This document shows positions 1 through 9,777 of a stretch of 64,000 nt of DNA, in pieces. A program made the position numbers and the translations under genes. Under the pieces are notes generated by a model. That model was given only the letters and a program-made list of their open reading frames with translations, did not search any database and was not told the DNA's origin. Numbering within the stretch: the stretch's first letter is position 1; every line of letters starts with the position of its first letter. Source of the stretch: Acestrorhynchus altus (Eukaryota > Chordata > Actinopteri > Characiformes > Acestrorhynchidae); assembly GCA_034509495.1 (NCBI GenBank), contig CM067518.1:1996661-2060660 (forward strand). Direction: 5' to 3'.

Positions 1-228
1 CACAAAAACAACGGCTGTTACTGTGGCTTCATTTCCATATAAGGAACACATGGTCTGGGAAGGGAATGCCATGTTTTGGGAACGGGAATGTGGAGTTTTC
101 CCAGTATCCTACATTAAAGCCCTTCTTTTATGAAAGAGTAAAGCTGCTTTCTAAAATTACTGATGGGACATGGAAACCGTCCTGTCAAAGAGCTCTGGAC
201 AACCAGCTGAACCTGACCCCTCACTGAC

Positions 229-407
229 CTTTTGTATACAATCTTGAGGTCCCTCCACTCCAAGAAGCTGCACATCTTGGGCTTTCGAGCCAGGACTGTC
301 TGTACCAACTCCCGAGTGATCTTCTTCTTCTCCTTATCGGACAGAGGGACATACCACTTCTGCAGACGCAGCTTCCCTTGCCTGCTGAAGAGCAGCATGA
401 ACTGCAT
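229..407 (-). CDS. ap1s2: AP-1 complex subunit sigma-2, first coding exon (partial gene)
   Basis: This exon encodes the N-terminal 59 residues plus two bases of the small (sigma) subunit of the AP-1 clathrin adaptor. AP-1 sorts cargo between the trans-Golgi network and endosomes. The translation starts [19 protein letters not shown] and ends [12 protein letters not shown] plus a split Arg codon. As far as I recall it matches human AP1S2 completely here and differs clearly from AP1S1 and AP1S3. The ATG follows directly on a CAG acceptor preceded by a long pyrimidine run. The exon ends in a GTCAGT donor after exactly 179 nt, the boundary known for human AP1S2 exon 2. Downstream exons lie off the left edge. 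Open reading past position 229 is intron. The paralogue call is firm, but only the first third of the protein is visible. Confidence 0.95.
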
Positions 408-1378
408 CTGGGGGATGAGATGGAGAAGGAGAAGGAGAGAAGAAGGTGACGGCAGGGATGAAAAGTACCAAACAGAAGCTCTGCGGAAAAGTCAATGACA
501 GGAGTGGGGGCGTGGAGGAAAGAGGAGTAAAAGACAACCCTGGAGTGTAAGATAAAGGATGGATGGAGCTACACATGACAAACCCATTTATCAAACCCAG
601 TGAGATCCGGGTAATGAAACCAACTGTAGCAGCTCTACTAATATTGACACAAGAATGAGGTAGAGCAGCTTGGGTCTCTCTAGAAACCTAAAGTAAAGAC
701 AATCAGACATTAAACGGTTCTTGGCTCCTAAAGTGGGATTAGAAACCAGTAACCTGACCACTGCAACACAACCAGACCATGTGCAAAGATATTAAAACTA
801 GTGCAATAACAGTGTGCAATACCCCTCCAACTGGAACTTTCATATACTTTCTATTTTTTGATTATATTGTTATTACCTTCTTCTCTGTGCTGTAATGAAT
901 CTACTCCTATCTGCTGAAGACCATATCTCAGCTTGTTTATGTAAAGTTAAGTTATTCTGCTGAGTGCTCCTCTCTGAGACCTCCCACCCCCATGCTTAAC
1001 AGTTCACCCTGGCCTGGTTTCTCCGAACGCACTTCAAACTCACTGCAGCCAACAGAAGGACTTCTTTAGATGTTCCTCAGATGGTGGATTTTGTGATATC
1101 TCCTGAAGACACCCGGGACTGAAGGTCAGCTTGGTAAGGGTGCTGCTGAACAGTAGAGCAGTGCTCCAGAGGCTGACCCTGTCCCTGTCAGAGGCTGTTA
1201 GAGCTGCCCCAGCCCGCAGTAAGTGCAGCCCGCTGAGCTGAGCTTCAGGTCCAGAACACCCTGCCTGTCCTTCACAGAACACCCCGCACTAAACACAAAA
1301 CCCACACCAGCCTCACTCTGCCGTTAGTGCGCTGAGCAGTCTGAGTCCTAACCGTCCTAACCGTCGCGGAGCACGTAC
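408..1378 (-). other. ap1s2: ap1s2 intron 1
   Basis: This is the sequence between the inferred non-coding first exon and the first coding exon. On the minus strand it would begin with a GTACGT donor and end with the CAG acceptor before the ATG. I see no coding exon and no clear mobile element in it. Short open frames here have no recognisable homology. Confidence 0.6.
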
Positions 1379-1440
1379 CGTTGCGCGCGCCGCCGCTCCT
1401 CCAGCTGAGCTCCGTCTGATCTCCGCTCCACACAAACACC
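1379..1440 (-). other. ap1s2: Probable non-coding first exon of ap1s2
   Basis: The minus strand reads a GC-rich stretch ending in ...CG followed by the donor GTACGT (donor GT at 1378-1377). The next acceptor on this strand directly precedes the ap1s2 ATG, so the first exon should be 5' UTR only, as in human AP1S2. The upstream limit is a guess based on the adjacent CCAAT boxes. Confidence 0.5.
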
Positions 1441-1560
1441 CGTTGGCCCGCCTCTCGGCCCTCATTGGCTACGGTTCTCCGGCCGAGCGATCTGATTGGT
1501 TGCAGAAAATCCGTTATTCCCGCCCAACTCGCAGAGCAGCGACTCGATTGGTTGGTTCAC
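1441..1560 (-). promoter_or_regulatory. ap1s2: GC-rich ap1s2 promoter with three CCAAT boxes
   Basis: A CpG-rich block lies immediately upstream of the inferred ap1s2 first exon. It contains three ATTGG motifs at 1464-1468, 1495-1499 and 1547-1551, which read CCAAT on the minus strand. Several GC-box-like CCCGCC/GGGCGG elements are also present. No TATA box is evident. This composition suits a broadly expressed housekeeping gene, as AP-1 subunits are. The direction is inferred from the neighbouring gene. Confidence 0.6.
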
Positions 1561-1604
1561 GCATCAGTCAGCGGTTAATCATTCATACTGGGAACACAGG
1601 ACAA

Positions 1605-1715
<111 letters not shown>

Positions 1716-2109
1716 AGCTAACATCGTTGTGCCATCTAGTGTTCGGTTGGTGGTATTGCATCCCACTATTCAATGACTCCAGGTGGGATCAGCTGACAGA
1801 GGACACTGAGAGACACCACCACCATCACACTAAAAAGGTTCCACAGGGTTCTAGTTGTGTTTTTAACTGGTGTTTTACCAGTATACCAAAAATACCATTA
1901 TACAATGTGTACACCGTGGTGGACTGGCACCAGGGTGTTGTGTAGCCCCGGTCATGTAGGCTGGACATGTAATTACAGTGTAATTGCATATTTAATAACA
2001 GTAACATGTTACAAAATCAAACAGCTTAGCCCCGCCCACTCACTTTGAAGTCAAGATTGTCAGTAAGTTCTGCTGTCTGAATACAGGCCAGCCAATCAGA
2101 ACAGGCTGA

Positions 2110-2330
2110 GATCGTTACATACACTATATGTCCAAATCCACTGCTGACACACATGTGCAAATGCACACACAGCTTGGTCCCAGTATTGGTATGCGGCCTA
2201 ATACCCGGCGTGGGCTAGAGGGGAACAAGGCCCCCAGCATTGAGCTGTGGAGCAGTGGAACTGTGTTCTCCATCCAGTATAGGGGTCAGGGGCCAGTTCC
2301 ATAAGTGGAGGTCTGATCACTTTAAATACT
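2110..2330 (-). mobile_element. Non-autonomous DNA element, family B copy
   Basis: It contains the recurring block GAGCTGTGGAGCAGTGG and a terminus reading ACACTATATGTCCAAAT. The same block occurs, in either orientation, near 3.07, 9.27, 10.53, 22.36 and 50.67 kb. It has no coding capacity. From memory it resembles a short interspersed DNA-transposon derivative common in otophysan fishes. The family name is not asserted. Confidence 0.7.
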
Positions 2331-2689
2331 GGACTCCAGGTTGGTCAGGTGAGGTCCCGTTTAAACTATTAGTCACATTGCAGTGGCAAATGCACTGTGT
2401 CGGGAACGGCTGGATGTGAGGCAATCCTTCATCACCACTGCAACACCACCACCCGTGCATCTGCAGTACATCCTGGGCGTTCAGCCAAGCCCCTTTGAGT
2501 GCACGCTGTGGTCATTTCTCAAGCCACGGTTTACTCTGTCCACTACACTAATTGTGTTCTGCAGGATCCCTCTGCTCTCGGTCTCTGATATCGCTGCTCA
2601 TTGCAAAGCAATAATTCATGTTCTCCGGCAGCATTTCTGAGATATTAACTCTGTTCCAGCTCCATGTTTCGCTATAGTTTTTACCATTA

Positions 2690-3005
2690 AGGAGATACCT
2701 GTGCATCCACCTGAGACACCATAGCAACTGCTTTGCAAACACCTGGCAATACCTACAGAACCACTAAGCAACATCATTGTAACACCTTGAAATACCAGAG
2801 CATCCACCTCACCACACTATAGCACTGTAGTACTAAGGATCCATCTGAAATACCACAGCAACCACAAAGGATCAACAATGCCAGCAGCTAGCAACACCGT
2901 AGAAATCACCTGCAATGCCAACCACTTAACACCCTCCTAGCAGCAAACTTGGGACACCCTCGCAACCACCAGGCAACACTACAGCAACCACCTGGGATTC
3001 CATAG
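2690..3005. repeat. Degenerate minisatellite (CACC/AGCAACCAC-rich)
   Basis: A run of loosely repeated units of about 25-35 bases is built on ACC.TAGCAAC, CACCTGG and ATACCA. Examples recur at about 2740, 2800, 2860, 2925 and 2980. Similar A/C-rich minisatellites are common in fish intergenic DNA. No gene is visible. Confidence 0.6.
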
Positions 3006-3039
3006 GTCGGGATGATGGATGAACATCACCCATCGTTAA

Positions 3040-3140
3040 CTCTCCAAGCGATTCCTAAAGCACTGATTGGAGAACACAGTTCCACTGCTCCTCAGCTCAG
3101 TGCTGGGGGGCTTCATACCCCTCTAACCCACGTCCATATA
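3040..3140 (+). mobile_element. Fragment of family B element
   Basis: It carries GAGAACACAGTTCCACTGCT followed by the CTCAGCTCAGTGCTG block, the inverse orientation of the 2.1-2.3 kb copy. It ends about 140 bases before the rs1 regulatory palindrome. Confidence 0.65.
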
Positions 3141-3210
3141 CAAGCATCGTTGTTGGATAAAAGGGATGGTGTGGCTGACTGTCATGTTGAGTGTGTAAGA
3201 GACAATGGAT

Positions 3211-3243
<33 letters not shown>

Positions 3244-3279
3244 TATTATGGGATGTGATGAGCTGTACCCTGTGATGGT

Positions 3280-3294
3280 GGATTACAGTAATCC
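3280..3294. promoter_or_regulatory. rs1: CRX/OTX-type palindrome upstream of rs1
   Basis: GGATTACAGTAATCC is a 15-base inverted repeat with one central base. It is made of GGATTA and TAATCC, the core site of K50 homeodomain factors such as CRX and OTX2. It lies about 60 bases before the rs1 start codon, so probably in the proximal promoter or 5' UTR. CRX is known to drive retinal expression of mammalian RS1. Binding here is inferred. Confidence 0.6.
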
Positions 3295-3355
3295 AAACTG
3301 CTTGCCTGGCCAGAGAGCTGGCCGGCAGTCCGGCAGTCCAGCGCTGAACAGGAGG

Positions 3356-3413
3356 ATGGAGGAGTCAAAGGCCCTGAATGTGTTTCTGCTGACCCTGCTG
3401 CTGTTAACTCATG
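3356..3413 (+). CDS. rs1: rs1 exon 1 (signal peptide)
   Basis: It encodes MEESKALNVFLLTLLLLTH plus one base (phase 1, as in human exon 1). The leucine stretch is the hydrophobic core of the signal peptide. The donor GTAATG runs directly into a GT microsatellite. This ATG is chosen because it gives a signal peptide in frame with the retinoschisin body. Confidence 0.88.
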
Positions 3414-3416
3414 GTA

Positions 3417-3499
<83 letters not shown>

Positions 3500-4300
3500 T
3501 GTGTGTGGTAGTTAGGCCCACCTTAACAGTGCCCACCAAAGCACTGGTCTGATTGGCCAGTGCACTGCAAACCAGTAACTGTTGTCACTCACTGTTATCA
3601 CCATTGGCTTTCTGATAACTTTAACTGGATAAATGGGCTTTCACTGGACTTCTCTTCCTTTGTCTTTCCACTCTCCCCATTCTACCCTTTCCCACGCGGT
3701 GGTCTCGGTGGCACGGACAGCGTTAACTGGAGTTAACAGCCAGGACGTAAGTGCTTCTACACTCTGTCTTCTTTTAATCTAGGCTTTTGCTGAGTTATGT
3801 CCTCCAGCTTAGCGTGGCAGTGAAGGAGAGGTCAATCGGTTTAGAGCCACACAGTCATACAAAGTTAGACATCTCAGAGGATCTGATATGACATGGCGAC
3901 TCTGACATGGTGTGTTAGTGTGTGTTATGCTGGTACGAGTGGATCAGACACAGCAGTGCTGCTGGAGTGTTTAAACCCCTCAGTCTCACTGCTGGACCAA
4001 GAACAGTCCACCAACCAGAAACATCCAGCCGGTGGGCAGCGTCCTGTGAGCACTGATGAAGGACTAGAGGATGACCAACACAAACTGTGCAGACACAGAT
4101 GAGCTTCTGTCTCTGACTCGGTAGGAGTGTCTAATAGAGTGGACAGAGGGTGGACTGCTGTGTCACCGCAGTGGTGAGAATGACCCACCACCCACATAAT
4201 AGCTGCTCTGTGGTGGTCCTGATCATTGAAGATCAGGGTGAAAGTAGGAGAATAAAGTCTGCAGAGAAACAGATGAACTACAGTCTGTTATTATACACAC

Positions 4301-4333
<33 letters not shown>

Positions 4334-5480
4334 ATGACAGGATCAGGAGGAGGAGGAGCAGCAGCAGGAGGAAGAGCAGCAGGTGATGGAGCCATGGACA
4401 GATGCAGCCAATGGAAGAGCGTGCACATGTGACTGTGATTCAGCATCTGGGCCTGGCATGCCGACCCAAACCTCACCTCTTGGCACCTCTGTCCCGTCGT
4501 CTGTCTACAGCCCCTACATGGACTGCATGCCAGGTTAGCACGTTCCTCACGTTACTCTCTTAATAAGGTTGCTGTGAATAAAATCATTTCAGATGTTGTT
4601 TAGAACCTATAAAGCCATATAACCCACAATTTTAGTGTTTTGCAACATCAGCAACATCAGCAGCTGCACTTCAGGAGACGCTGAGGTGGAAAAACGTTGT
4701 TCAGCAGTCGCTGAGTCTTCCAAAGAACCAGGGGGTGTCATTTCATGATGCATTGATGTGCTCTGAGTAACCAAAGACCACCTGTTTTGTTGGTGTAATT
4801 ATCTCCAAGGAAGGCTTACTACATTTTGGATCATTGCTGTGTGTTTGATTGCATTCAGTGATGAGCATTAGTGAGGTCAGGATGCTGGATGATCATCCCC
4901 CACCTGTGATGGCTAGAAGAATGGATCGGAACATCTCCACAACATCAGGTGTTTCTGGTATGCAGTGCTCAGTATCTACCAAAAGAAGGACAACTGGTGA
5001 ACTGGTGGCAGGGTCATGGGTGCCTGAGACTAAGTGACTGTCTGAGCATTCATGATGTCTTCACGTGGATGGCTGGGTGTGTCACCTACCTGGAAAAGAC
5101 ATAGCACCCGACTGTAAACTGGTGGATGGAGCTTGATGCACCGGGCAATGTTCTGCCCAGAAATCTTGGGATCTGGCATTCATATGGATGCTACTTTGAC
5201 ACCACCTACTTAAACACTCTCCATGGCACTGGCAGGGGCACCTTTCACAAAATGTTCAGGAATACTTTGAGGAACATATTGAAACACTGGTCTCTAAGTT
5301 CTGGAGATCACAGTTTGATTGAACATTCGTGGGACTGACAAACAAGGCTGCACATCACTACTTGTTGGACATCGTACAGCTTCAGAGGTCTTGTGGAATC
5401 CATGTCCAGAGGTTTCGTAGCACAAGAGGGACCTACACATTATCAACCATGGTTTTGAGTGTAGAGTTAGAATATTATAA

Positions 5481-5565
<85 letters not shown>

Positions 5566-8500
5566 ATATTAGAGGTTAATGGTAGAGTCAGGTTGCCAGC
5601 ATGTAATCTCATTACTAATGCAGGGATGTGATGGTAAGATTATAGGGCCCAGAATAGGGCCTGTGAACCAAAACCACACCACAGTATCCTGAGTGCCAGC
5701 ATGAGAACACACGTGAGGACATGTGTACTTCAGCTCTCCGTGCTCTTCTTCACGACAGGGAAGGTCACCCGAACACGGACGGATCAGAATTACAGCGACA
5801 CAATGACGAATGAGCGGCTGGTTCCTTCTTTGAGATCACACAATGAAGGCTGGACTTGACATCTACCAGAACCATATTCAAAGAACCAATTTTTCAGTAC
5901 AGTCCAAGCCAAACGTGTTCTCTATAAAGGTTCTTAGCATTATTAACCCCTTCTTTGCAAGGTTATATGTGGAACCATCTATGAAAGATGTTCCACCAAT
6001 TTGTGTTGTGGTTTTGTGCTAAAAGGAAGCAAATTGTGATAATAAATACATTTCCCCCAACATGATTGGAGGAATGCTAAAGTCATGGATGTCCTGGACG
6101 TTTCTCACATCTGCACACAGGATCTTTGGAGCTCAGACCAAGTGATTATTGGGTTCTAGTTCACCTTCACCCCCGATTACCAAGGGTGTTTTCACACCTA
6201 CCTTGCTTGGTTCAGGGTTTCTAACATTTCAATTTGGTCCAAAGCAAAACAGCAGGTGGGACCACGGACTGACCAAAGGACCAGAATTTGTCCCAACCTA
6301 TAGAAGTGGTTGGATCAACTGAATCATTGTCTGGTTTGCTGGAATCTTGTATCTTCTGTAACTGTACTATAACTTAAACAAATTGCCCCCCAATTTGGAC
6401 GTGCCAGTTACCAAACCCCATACCTCCTCCACTACAAGTGATTCCATTGCATCACTGGTGGAAAGTGCTGGGACCCCACGCAACAGCTAACAGATGCCTG
6501 TGCTGGCCAACATTACACTGTGTTGTGAGGAGAGAGCGCCATCTACCCACCCACAGGGGGCATTGACAATTTTGCTCCCTTGGACTCTGGCTGCCGATGG
6601 CATGCAGCATGACCCGGGATTCGAACCTGCGATCCTCATATCATAGTGCCACCGCTGAGCCGCCCAAAGCCTGTCTGTGCCCACGAATGGAGTGTCTAGA
6701 ATAAGGAGACGCAGTCCGCATAGGTGATGATGTGAGACAAAGATAACTGGAGCACAAGAATACAATCACTTCCACGTCTCATTTACAAAGACCCAACACG
6801 ATTGCAGGAAACCTCACCTGGTCCCTCAACACGAGCTCCATAGCCTAGAGCTTGTGTTGCGAAGACTGAGGAACGCTCACCCCCCATCCTCACCATCTTC
6901 AACAGAGGGACTGTTAGGAGTATCCTGAGCAGCTACATCACTGCCTCGTTTGGGAATTACAACGCCTCTGACCGCAAGTCCCTACAGCAAACATCTACTG
7001 TATTTCAGGAAACCAAAAGGGTTCTTCTATGGAGTTTCATAAAACCCGTTTTTTTAAGAGGGTAAATCCAACCTGCTCAATTAGTCTATGTGTCCAGGTT
7101 TACTGTCTCGGGGGAATAACAGCATGTTACCCGTTGGATTTGATGAGTAATGAAGAATCCCATCAGCGGTGTATATCAGCCAGCTCTCACCGAGTCTCTG
7201 TTTGTGTCCTCAGAGTGCCCTTACCACAAGCCCCTGGGCTTTGAGTCTGGCTCTGTATCTTCAGACCAGATCACCTGCACTAATCAGGAGCAGTACGTGG
7301 GCTGGTTCTCTGCCTGGGTTCCTGGCAAGGCCCGTCTCAACAGCCAGGGTTACGGGTGAGTCACACGGGCTTTATCTGGACTTCACTCCCAGAGAGCTAC
7401 AAATCCACATGGATCAGTGAAGCAGGCAAACTGAAACAGATAAAGCCCTTGAGCACAGAACGGTGGTTCTGCAGGATTTGGGGGTTATTTATAGATTATT
7501 TAGAGGTTATTTATTTATTTTTTAGTTATTATATTATTATAGAATTCTGAGTTAGGGTTCGTCTTAGCAGTATAGTTCTAGAAAACACCTTTAATTGAGG
7601 TTCTTCACACCCACATATCTCATTTACAAACATGCAAATCAACATAGAAATGCCATTTCCATTCTTCTCTTCTCTTCTCTTCTCTTCTCTTCTCTTCTCT
7701 TCTCTTCTCTTCTCTTCTCTTCTCTTCTCTTCTCTTCTCTTCTCTTCTCTCCAGCTGTGCATGGCTGTCTAAGTTCCAGGACAATATGCAGTGGCTGCAG
7801 ATTGACCTACAGGAGGTGCGAGTGGTCTCAGGGATTCTCACACAGGGCCGCTGTGATGCAGAAGAATGGATGACTAAATATAGCCTGCAATACCGCACCT
7901 ACGAGAACCTCAACTGGATCTACTACAAAGACCAGACAGGGAACAACAGGGTGAGCAACAGATCAGACACTTTGGTGTTTCTAAACTTTCAGGAGCCCCA
8001 TCAAACACACTTCCCTTCTCTTGTGTCACTGCATGTCACTAAGGTACGTGTGGCCTAAATATTTAACTAGCCAATCAGATTGCAGAAGGGAAAGTTAAAT
8101 TAGCCAATTAGATCACAGCAGTGAAAATTCAACTAGCCAATCAGTTTCAAACTAGCCAATAAGATTGCAGGGGTTAAAATATTGTATAACAAGCCAATCA
8201 TATTGCTTGAAGGGTCATTCAATGAGCCAACAAACACTTGACTAGCCAATCTGAGTCAGCCAATCAGAGACCAGAAAATGTACTAGACAATCAAATTACA
8301 GGAGGGGGAATTCAACTATCCAATAAAATTGCAGAAGGCAGTATTCAACTAGTGAATCAAGGTGAACATTTCAGGATGAAAAGTTCAACAAGCCAAATAT
8401 TCAGGACTTCACCAGCCAGGACTTCAAAATTCATTTGGCCAATCAGAGTGCAGGAACAAATATTGAAGTAGCCAATCGGATGGGAGCACTGATAATTCCA

Positions 8501-8713
8501 GTCAATTACAGCCTGACAAATAAGGAAACGTGTCTTACTGTTTGGTTTGTCTTCCCTCAGGTGTTCTATGGGAACTCAGACCGCTCGTCCACGGTGCAGA
8601 ACCTCCTGCGGCCACCCATCGTGGCACGCTACATCCGCCTGCTGCCTCTGGGCTGGCACACGCGCATCGCCATCCGCATGGAGGTGCTGACGTGCATGAA
8701 CAAGTGCACCTGA
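3356..8713 (+). CDS. rs1: Retinoschisin, complete gene (six coding exons)
   Basis: Retinoschisin is a secreted discoidin-domain protein of photoreceptor and bipolar cells. It binds retinal membranes and keeps the layered retina together. Joining 3356-3413, 3721-3746, 4341-4533, 7214-7355, 7755-7950 and 8561-8713 gives 768 nt, or 255 residues plus TGA. Four of the six internal or matched exons equal remembered human sizes (26, 142, 196 and the phase pattern). Residues 1 to about 24 form a leucine-rich signal peptide. Residues 29-92 form the Rs1-specific segment, and about 94-250 the discoidin (F5/8 type C) domain. Cysteines matching human C59/C223 (intersubunit), C63/C219 and C110/C142 fall at 90/254, 94/250 and 141/173. 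The CACTCDC-like cluster sits at 56-60. The gene is complete, with normal splice sites throughout. Exon 3 is longer than in human. Confidence 0.96.
3418..3497 (+). repeat. (GT)n microsatellite at the rs1 intron 1 donor
   Basis: About 40 GT units start four bases after the exon 1 donor GT. The first bases of the intron are therefore effectively part of the repeat. Confidence 0.97.
3721..3746 (+). CDS. rs1: rs1 exon 2 (26-nt micro-exon)
   Basis: It lies between the acceptor GGACAG and the donor GTAAGT. With the base carried from exon 1 it encodes ALTGVNSQD, the end of the signal peptide and the start of the mature protein. Its 26-nt length equals human RS1 exon 2. It is far too short to stand out as an open frame. 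The length and phase match make the call strong. Confidence 0.9.
3905..4300 (+). mobile_element. Non-autonomous DNA element, family A copy
   Basis: It starts at GCTGGTACGAGTGGATCAGA and carries CAGCAGTGCTGCTGGAGTGT and GGAGTGTCTAATAGAGTGGA. The same blocks recur near 45.6-45.8 kb (inverted) and 62.65-62.91 kb. It is a widespread otophysan repeat from memory and has no coding potential. It ends in a short GT repeat only 10 bases before rs1 exon 3, so the 3' end of intron 2 is repeat-derived. Confidence 0.8.
4341..4533 (+). CDS. rs1: rs1 exon 3 (Rs1 segment with acidic/Gln-rich insertion)
   Basis: Bounded by ATGACAG and GTTAGC, it encodes residues 29-92 and the first base of Glu93. It opens with DQEEEEQQQEEEQQ, then RACTCDCDS (cysteines 56, 58, 60), a Ser/Thr/Pro-rich stretch and MDCMP (Cys90). 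Human exon 3 is 106 nt. This one is 193 nt, an in-frame gain of 29 residues split before and after the cysteine cluster. The flanking phases agree with human. Confidence 0.88.
4790..4925 (+). mobile_element. Family B element, internal part
   Basis: It carries GAGCATTAGTGAGGTCAGGA and the following GATGATCATCCCCCACC. A reverse-orientation counterpart lies near 44.15-44.23 kb. Confidence 0.65.
5075..5470 (+). mobile_element. Decayed Tc1-like transposase fragment
   Basis: Plus-strand reading gives broken pieces resembling the C-terminal half of a fish Tc1-like transposase. Examples are a CATTCATATGGATGCTACTT block and a GATTGAACATTCGTGGGA block where PDLNPIEHLWD would lie. Several stops and frameshifts are present, so it is inactive. 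Confidence 0.5.
5480..5564. repeat. (GA)n microsatellite, interrupted
   Basis: About 80 bases of GA repeat with one ACAGAGAGCG interruption, inside rs1 intron 3. Confidence 0.97.
6485..6680 (-). mobile_element. tRNA-derived SINE, reverse orientation
   Basis: On the minus strand it contains GATCGCAGGTTCGAATCCCG, a pol III B box, then a body with GGCAGCCAGAGTCCAAGGGA and GGCGCTCTCTCC. The same body occurs at 16.4-16.8 kb and 42.2-42.3 kb. It is a SINE and not a functional tRNA, because no cloverleaf can be closed. Confidence 0.75.
7214..7355 (+). CDS. rs1: rs1 exon 4 (start of discoidin domain)
   Basis: It lies between TCCTCAG and GTGAGT and is 142 nt, the same as human exon 4. It encodes (E)CPYHKPLGFESG through KARLNSQGYG, including Cys94 and Cys114 and the membrane-loop region QYVGWFSAW. 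Confidence 0.95.
7663..7750 (+). repeat. (TCTTC)n pentanucleotide repeat forming a splice acceptor tract
   Basis: About 17 copies of a CT-rich pentamer end four bases before the exon 5 acceptor. The repeat is itself the polypyrimidine tract of rs1 intron 4. Confidence 0.95.
7755..7950 (+). CDS. rs1: rs1 exon 5 (discoidin core)
   Basis: At 196 nt it equals human exon 5. The donor is GTGAGC. It encodes CAWLSKFQDNMQWLQIDLQE, then GILTQGRCDAEEWMTKY and NWIYYKDQTGNNR. Cys141 and Cys173 form the internal disulfide pair known from human C110-C142. Confidence 0.96.
8065..8485 (+). repeat. Minisatellite of CCAATCAGA-type units in rs1 intron 5
   Basis: Roughly a dozen degenerate units of about 30-45 bases each carry AACTAGCCAATCAGA followed by TTGCAG(A/G)(A/G)G. 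They fill about two thirds of the 610-bp intron 5. Each unit contains a CCAAT core on the plus strand. Spacing is irregular and the units are degenerate, so it is a minisatellite and not a CRISPR-like array. Confidence 0.85.
8561..8713 (+). CDS. rs1: rs1 exon 6 (C-terminus and stop)
   Basis: It follows a TTCCCTCAG acceptor in phase 0. It encodes VFYGNSDRSSTVQNLLRPP through MEVLTCMNKCT and TGA. Cys250 and Cys254 correspond to human C219 and C223. The latter links subunits in the octamer. Confidence 0.96.
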   Translation: MFYGNSDRSSTVQNLLRPPIVARYIRLLPLGWHTRIAIRMEVLTCMNKCT

Positions 8714-8800
8714 ACATGGCTTCCACAGTCCAGCCTCAGTGTTTTAGAACTGTACTCACTTTAGGGCGTCTTTAGAGAGCAGAACAGAACCAGTCTGATC

Positions 8801-8965
8801 AATAAATCACCCGAAAGGGCCGACATTTCATTTCAGCGCAGACGTGAATCAGAGAAATCACACAGTCATGAAGGGTGAAGGAGAGGCGGATGACTGTGTG
8901 TGTCTGTGGGGGGGTGTTGTGTAAATGTCCGTGTAAACAAACGTAATAAATTGAATATAAATAAA
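8801..8965 (+). terminator. rs1: rs1 polyadenylation signals
   Basis: AATAAA occurs at 8801-8806, 8945-8950 and 8960-8965, starting 88 bases after the stop codon. The overlapping pair near 8950 is followed by T-rich sequence (ACTTTTTTCAGAGATTTTTT), a plausible downstream element. Which signal is used cannot be told from sequence. Confidence 0.6.
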
Positions 8966-9239
8966 CAACTTTTTTCAGAGATTTTTTAGTCAACGAACCC
9001 CTTCGACCCAACACTTTCCTCAACATTACTGTCCATAACTGACCTGCTGGGGAATGGACTCCACAAGACCTCTGATGGTGTGCTGGTGGACCTGGAACCC
9101 TGGAGCTCTTTTTCTTTTGCAGCAGATCCTTGAAGATACGTCCTGCACATTCTGAGGAGGGACCTATATCAGCATTAACAAGCCTTAAGCAGTGAGGGAG
9201 TGGCCATCAGGAGAACCAGGAAAAGTCCCGGTGGGCCCC

Positions 9240-9387
9240 ACAGCACCTCCATGTAGTGCCATCATTTCAGAGAACACAGTTCCACTCCTCCGGCGCCTGG
9301 CATTCGGGATGGTGTAATGGATTCTTTACCTTATTTATCTGCTCCAGAAAGTCCTAAACTATTGGTAAAACACTACAGGGGCTAAAC

Positions 9388-9464
<77 letters not shown>

Positions 9465-9535
9465 ATTTGCACATCTGCGTCGGCAATGGGTGCTACTTAA
9501 AGTAGGGAAATGCACTCTTTAGAGAGGTGGCCATA
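9240..9535 (+). mobile_element. Family B element containing a (GT)n tract
   Basis: It carries GAGAACACAGTTCCACTCCT, TTATCTGCTCCAGAAAGTCC, a GT microsatellite (about 9392-9463) and GCATTTGCACATCTGCGTCG. It occupies the short gap between the rs1 and cdkl5 3' ends. The rest of 8.97-9.77 kb shows no gene. Confidence 0.75.
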
Positions 9536-9771
9536 AACTGTTGTCCTTAAATATTCCTTCAGTTGCTTTAAATTGATGCTAATGAGTGTCACAGGGCAGA
9601 TGAACCTGAATATTCATGATTGACAGTGACGATGCTAATGAGGGGAAGAGTGAGAGAATGATTCACACTCACAGATGAAATAATGGGAATATTCAAGGCC
9701 TAAAGCCGAGGGACGGAGGCCTGCGCTCCTCTTCCACAAGTAAAAAGCACACCGAAAAAAAGTCCACAAGG

Positions 9772-9777
9772 TTTATT
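9772..9777 (-). terminator. cdkl5: Probable distal cdkl5 polyadenylation signal
   Basis: TTTATT on the plus strand reads AATAAA on the minus strand. It is followed by GTGGACTTTTTTT, a G/T-rich downstream element. It would end a 3' UTR of about 2.6 kb. Other minus-strand AATAAA motifs near 11.35 kb could give shorter forms. Confidence 0.5.

Larger units (their letters stand above)
4534..7213 (+). other. rs1: rs1 intron 3
   Basis: A 2.7-kb intron holding a family B fragment (about 4.8-4.9 kb), a decayed Tc1-like fragment (about 5.1-5.5 kb), an interrupted GA microsatellite and a SINE in reverse orientation (about 6.5-6.7 kb). No exon-like coding stretch was recognised between 5.6 and 6.48 kb or between 6.7 and 7.2 kb. 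Confidence 0.75.

Noticed and set aside
6600..6640. tRNA gene suggested by a GGTTCGAATCC B box
   Set aside because: The same body is repeated elsewhere and no cloverleaf can be closed. It is a tRNA-derived SINE.
8065..8485. CRISPR-like array
   Set aside because: This is vertebrate DNA, and the units are degenerate and contiguous without unique spacers of constant length. It is a minisatellite.
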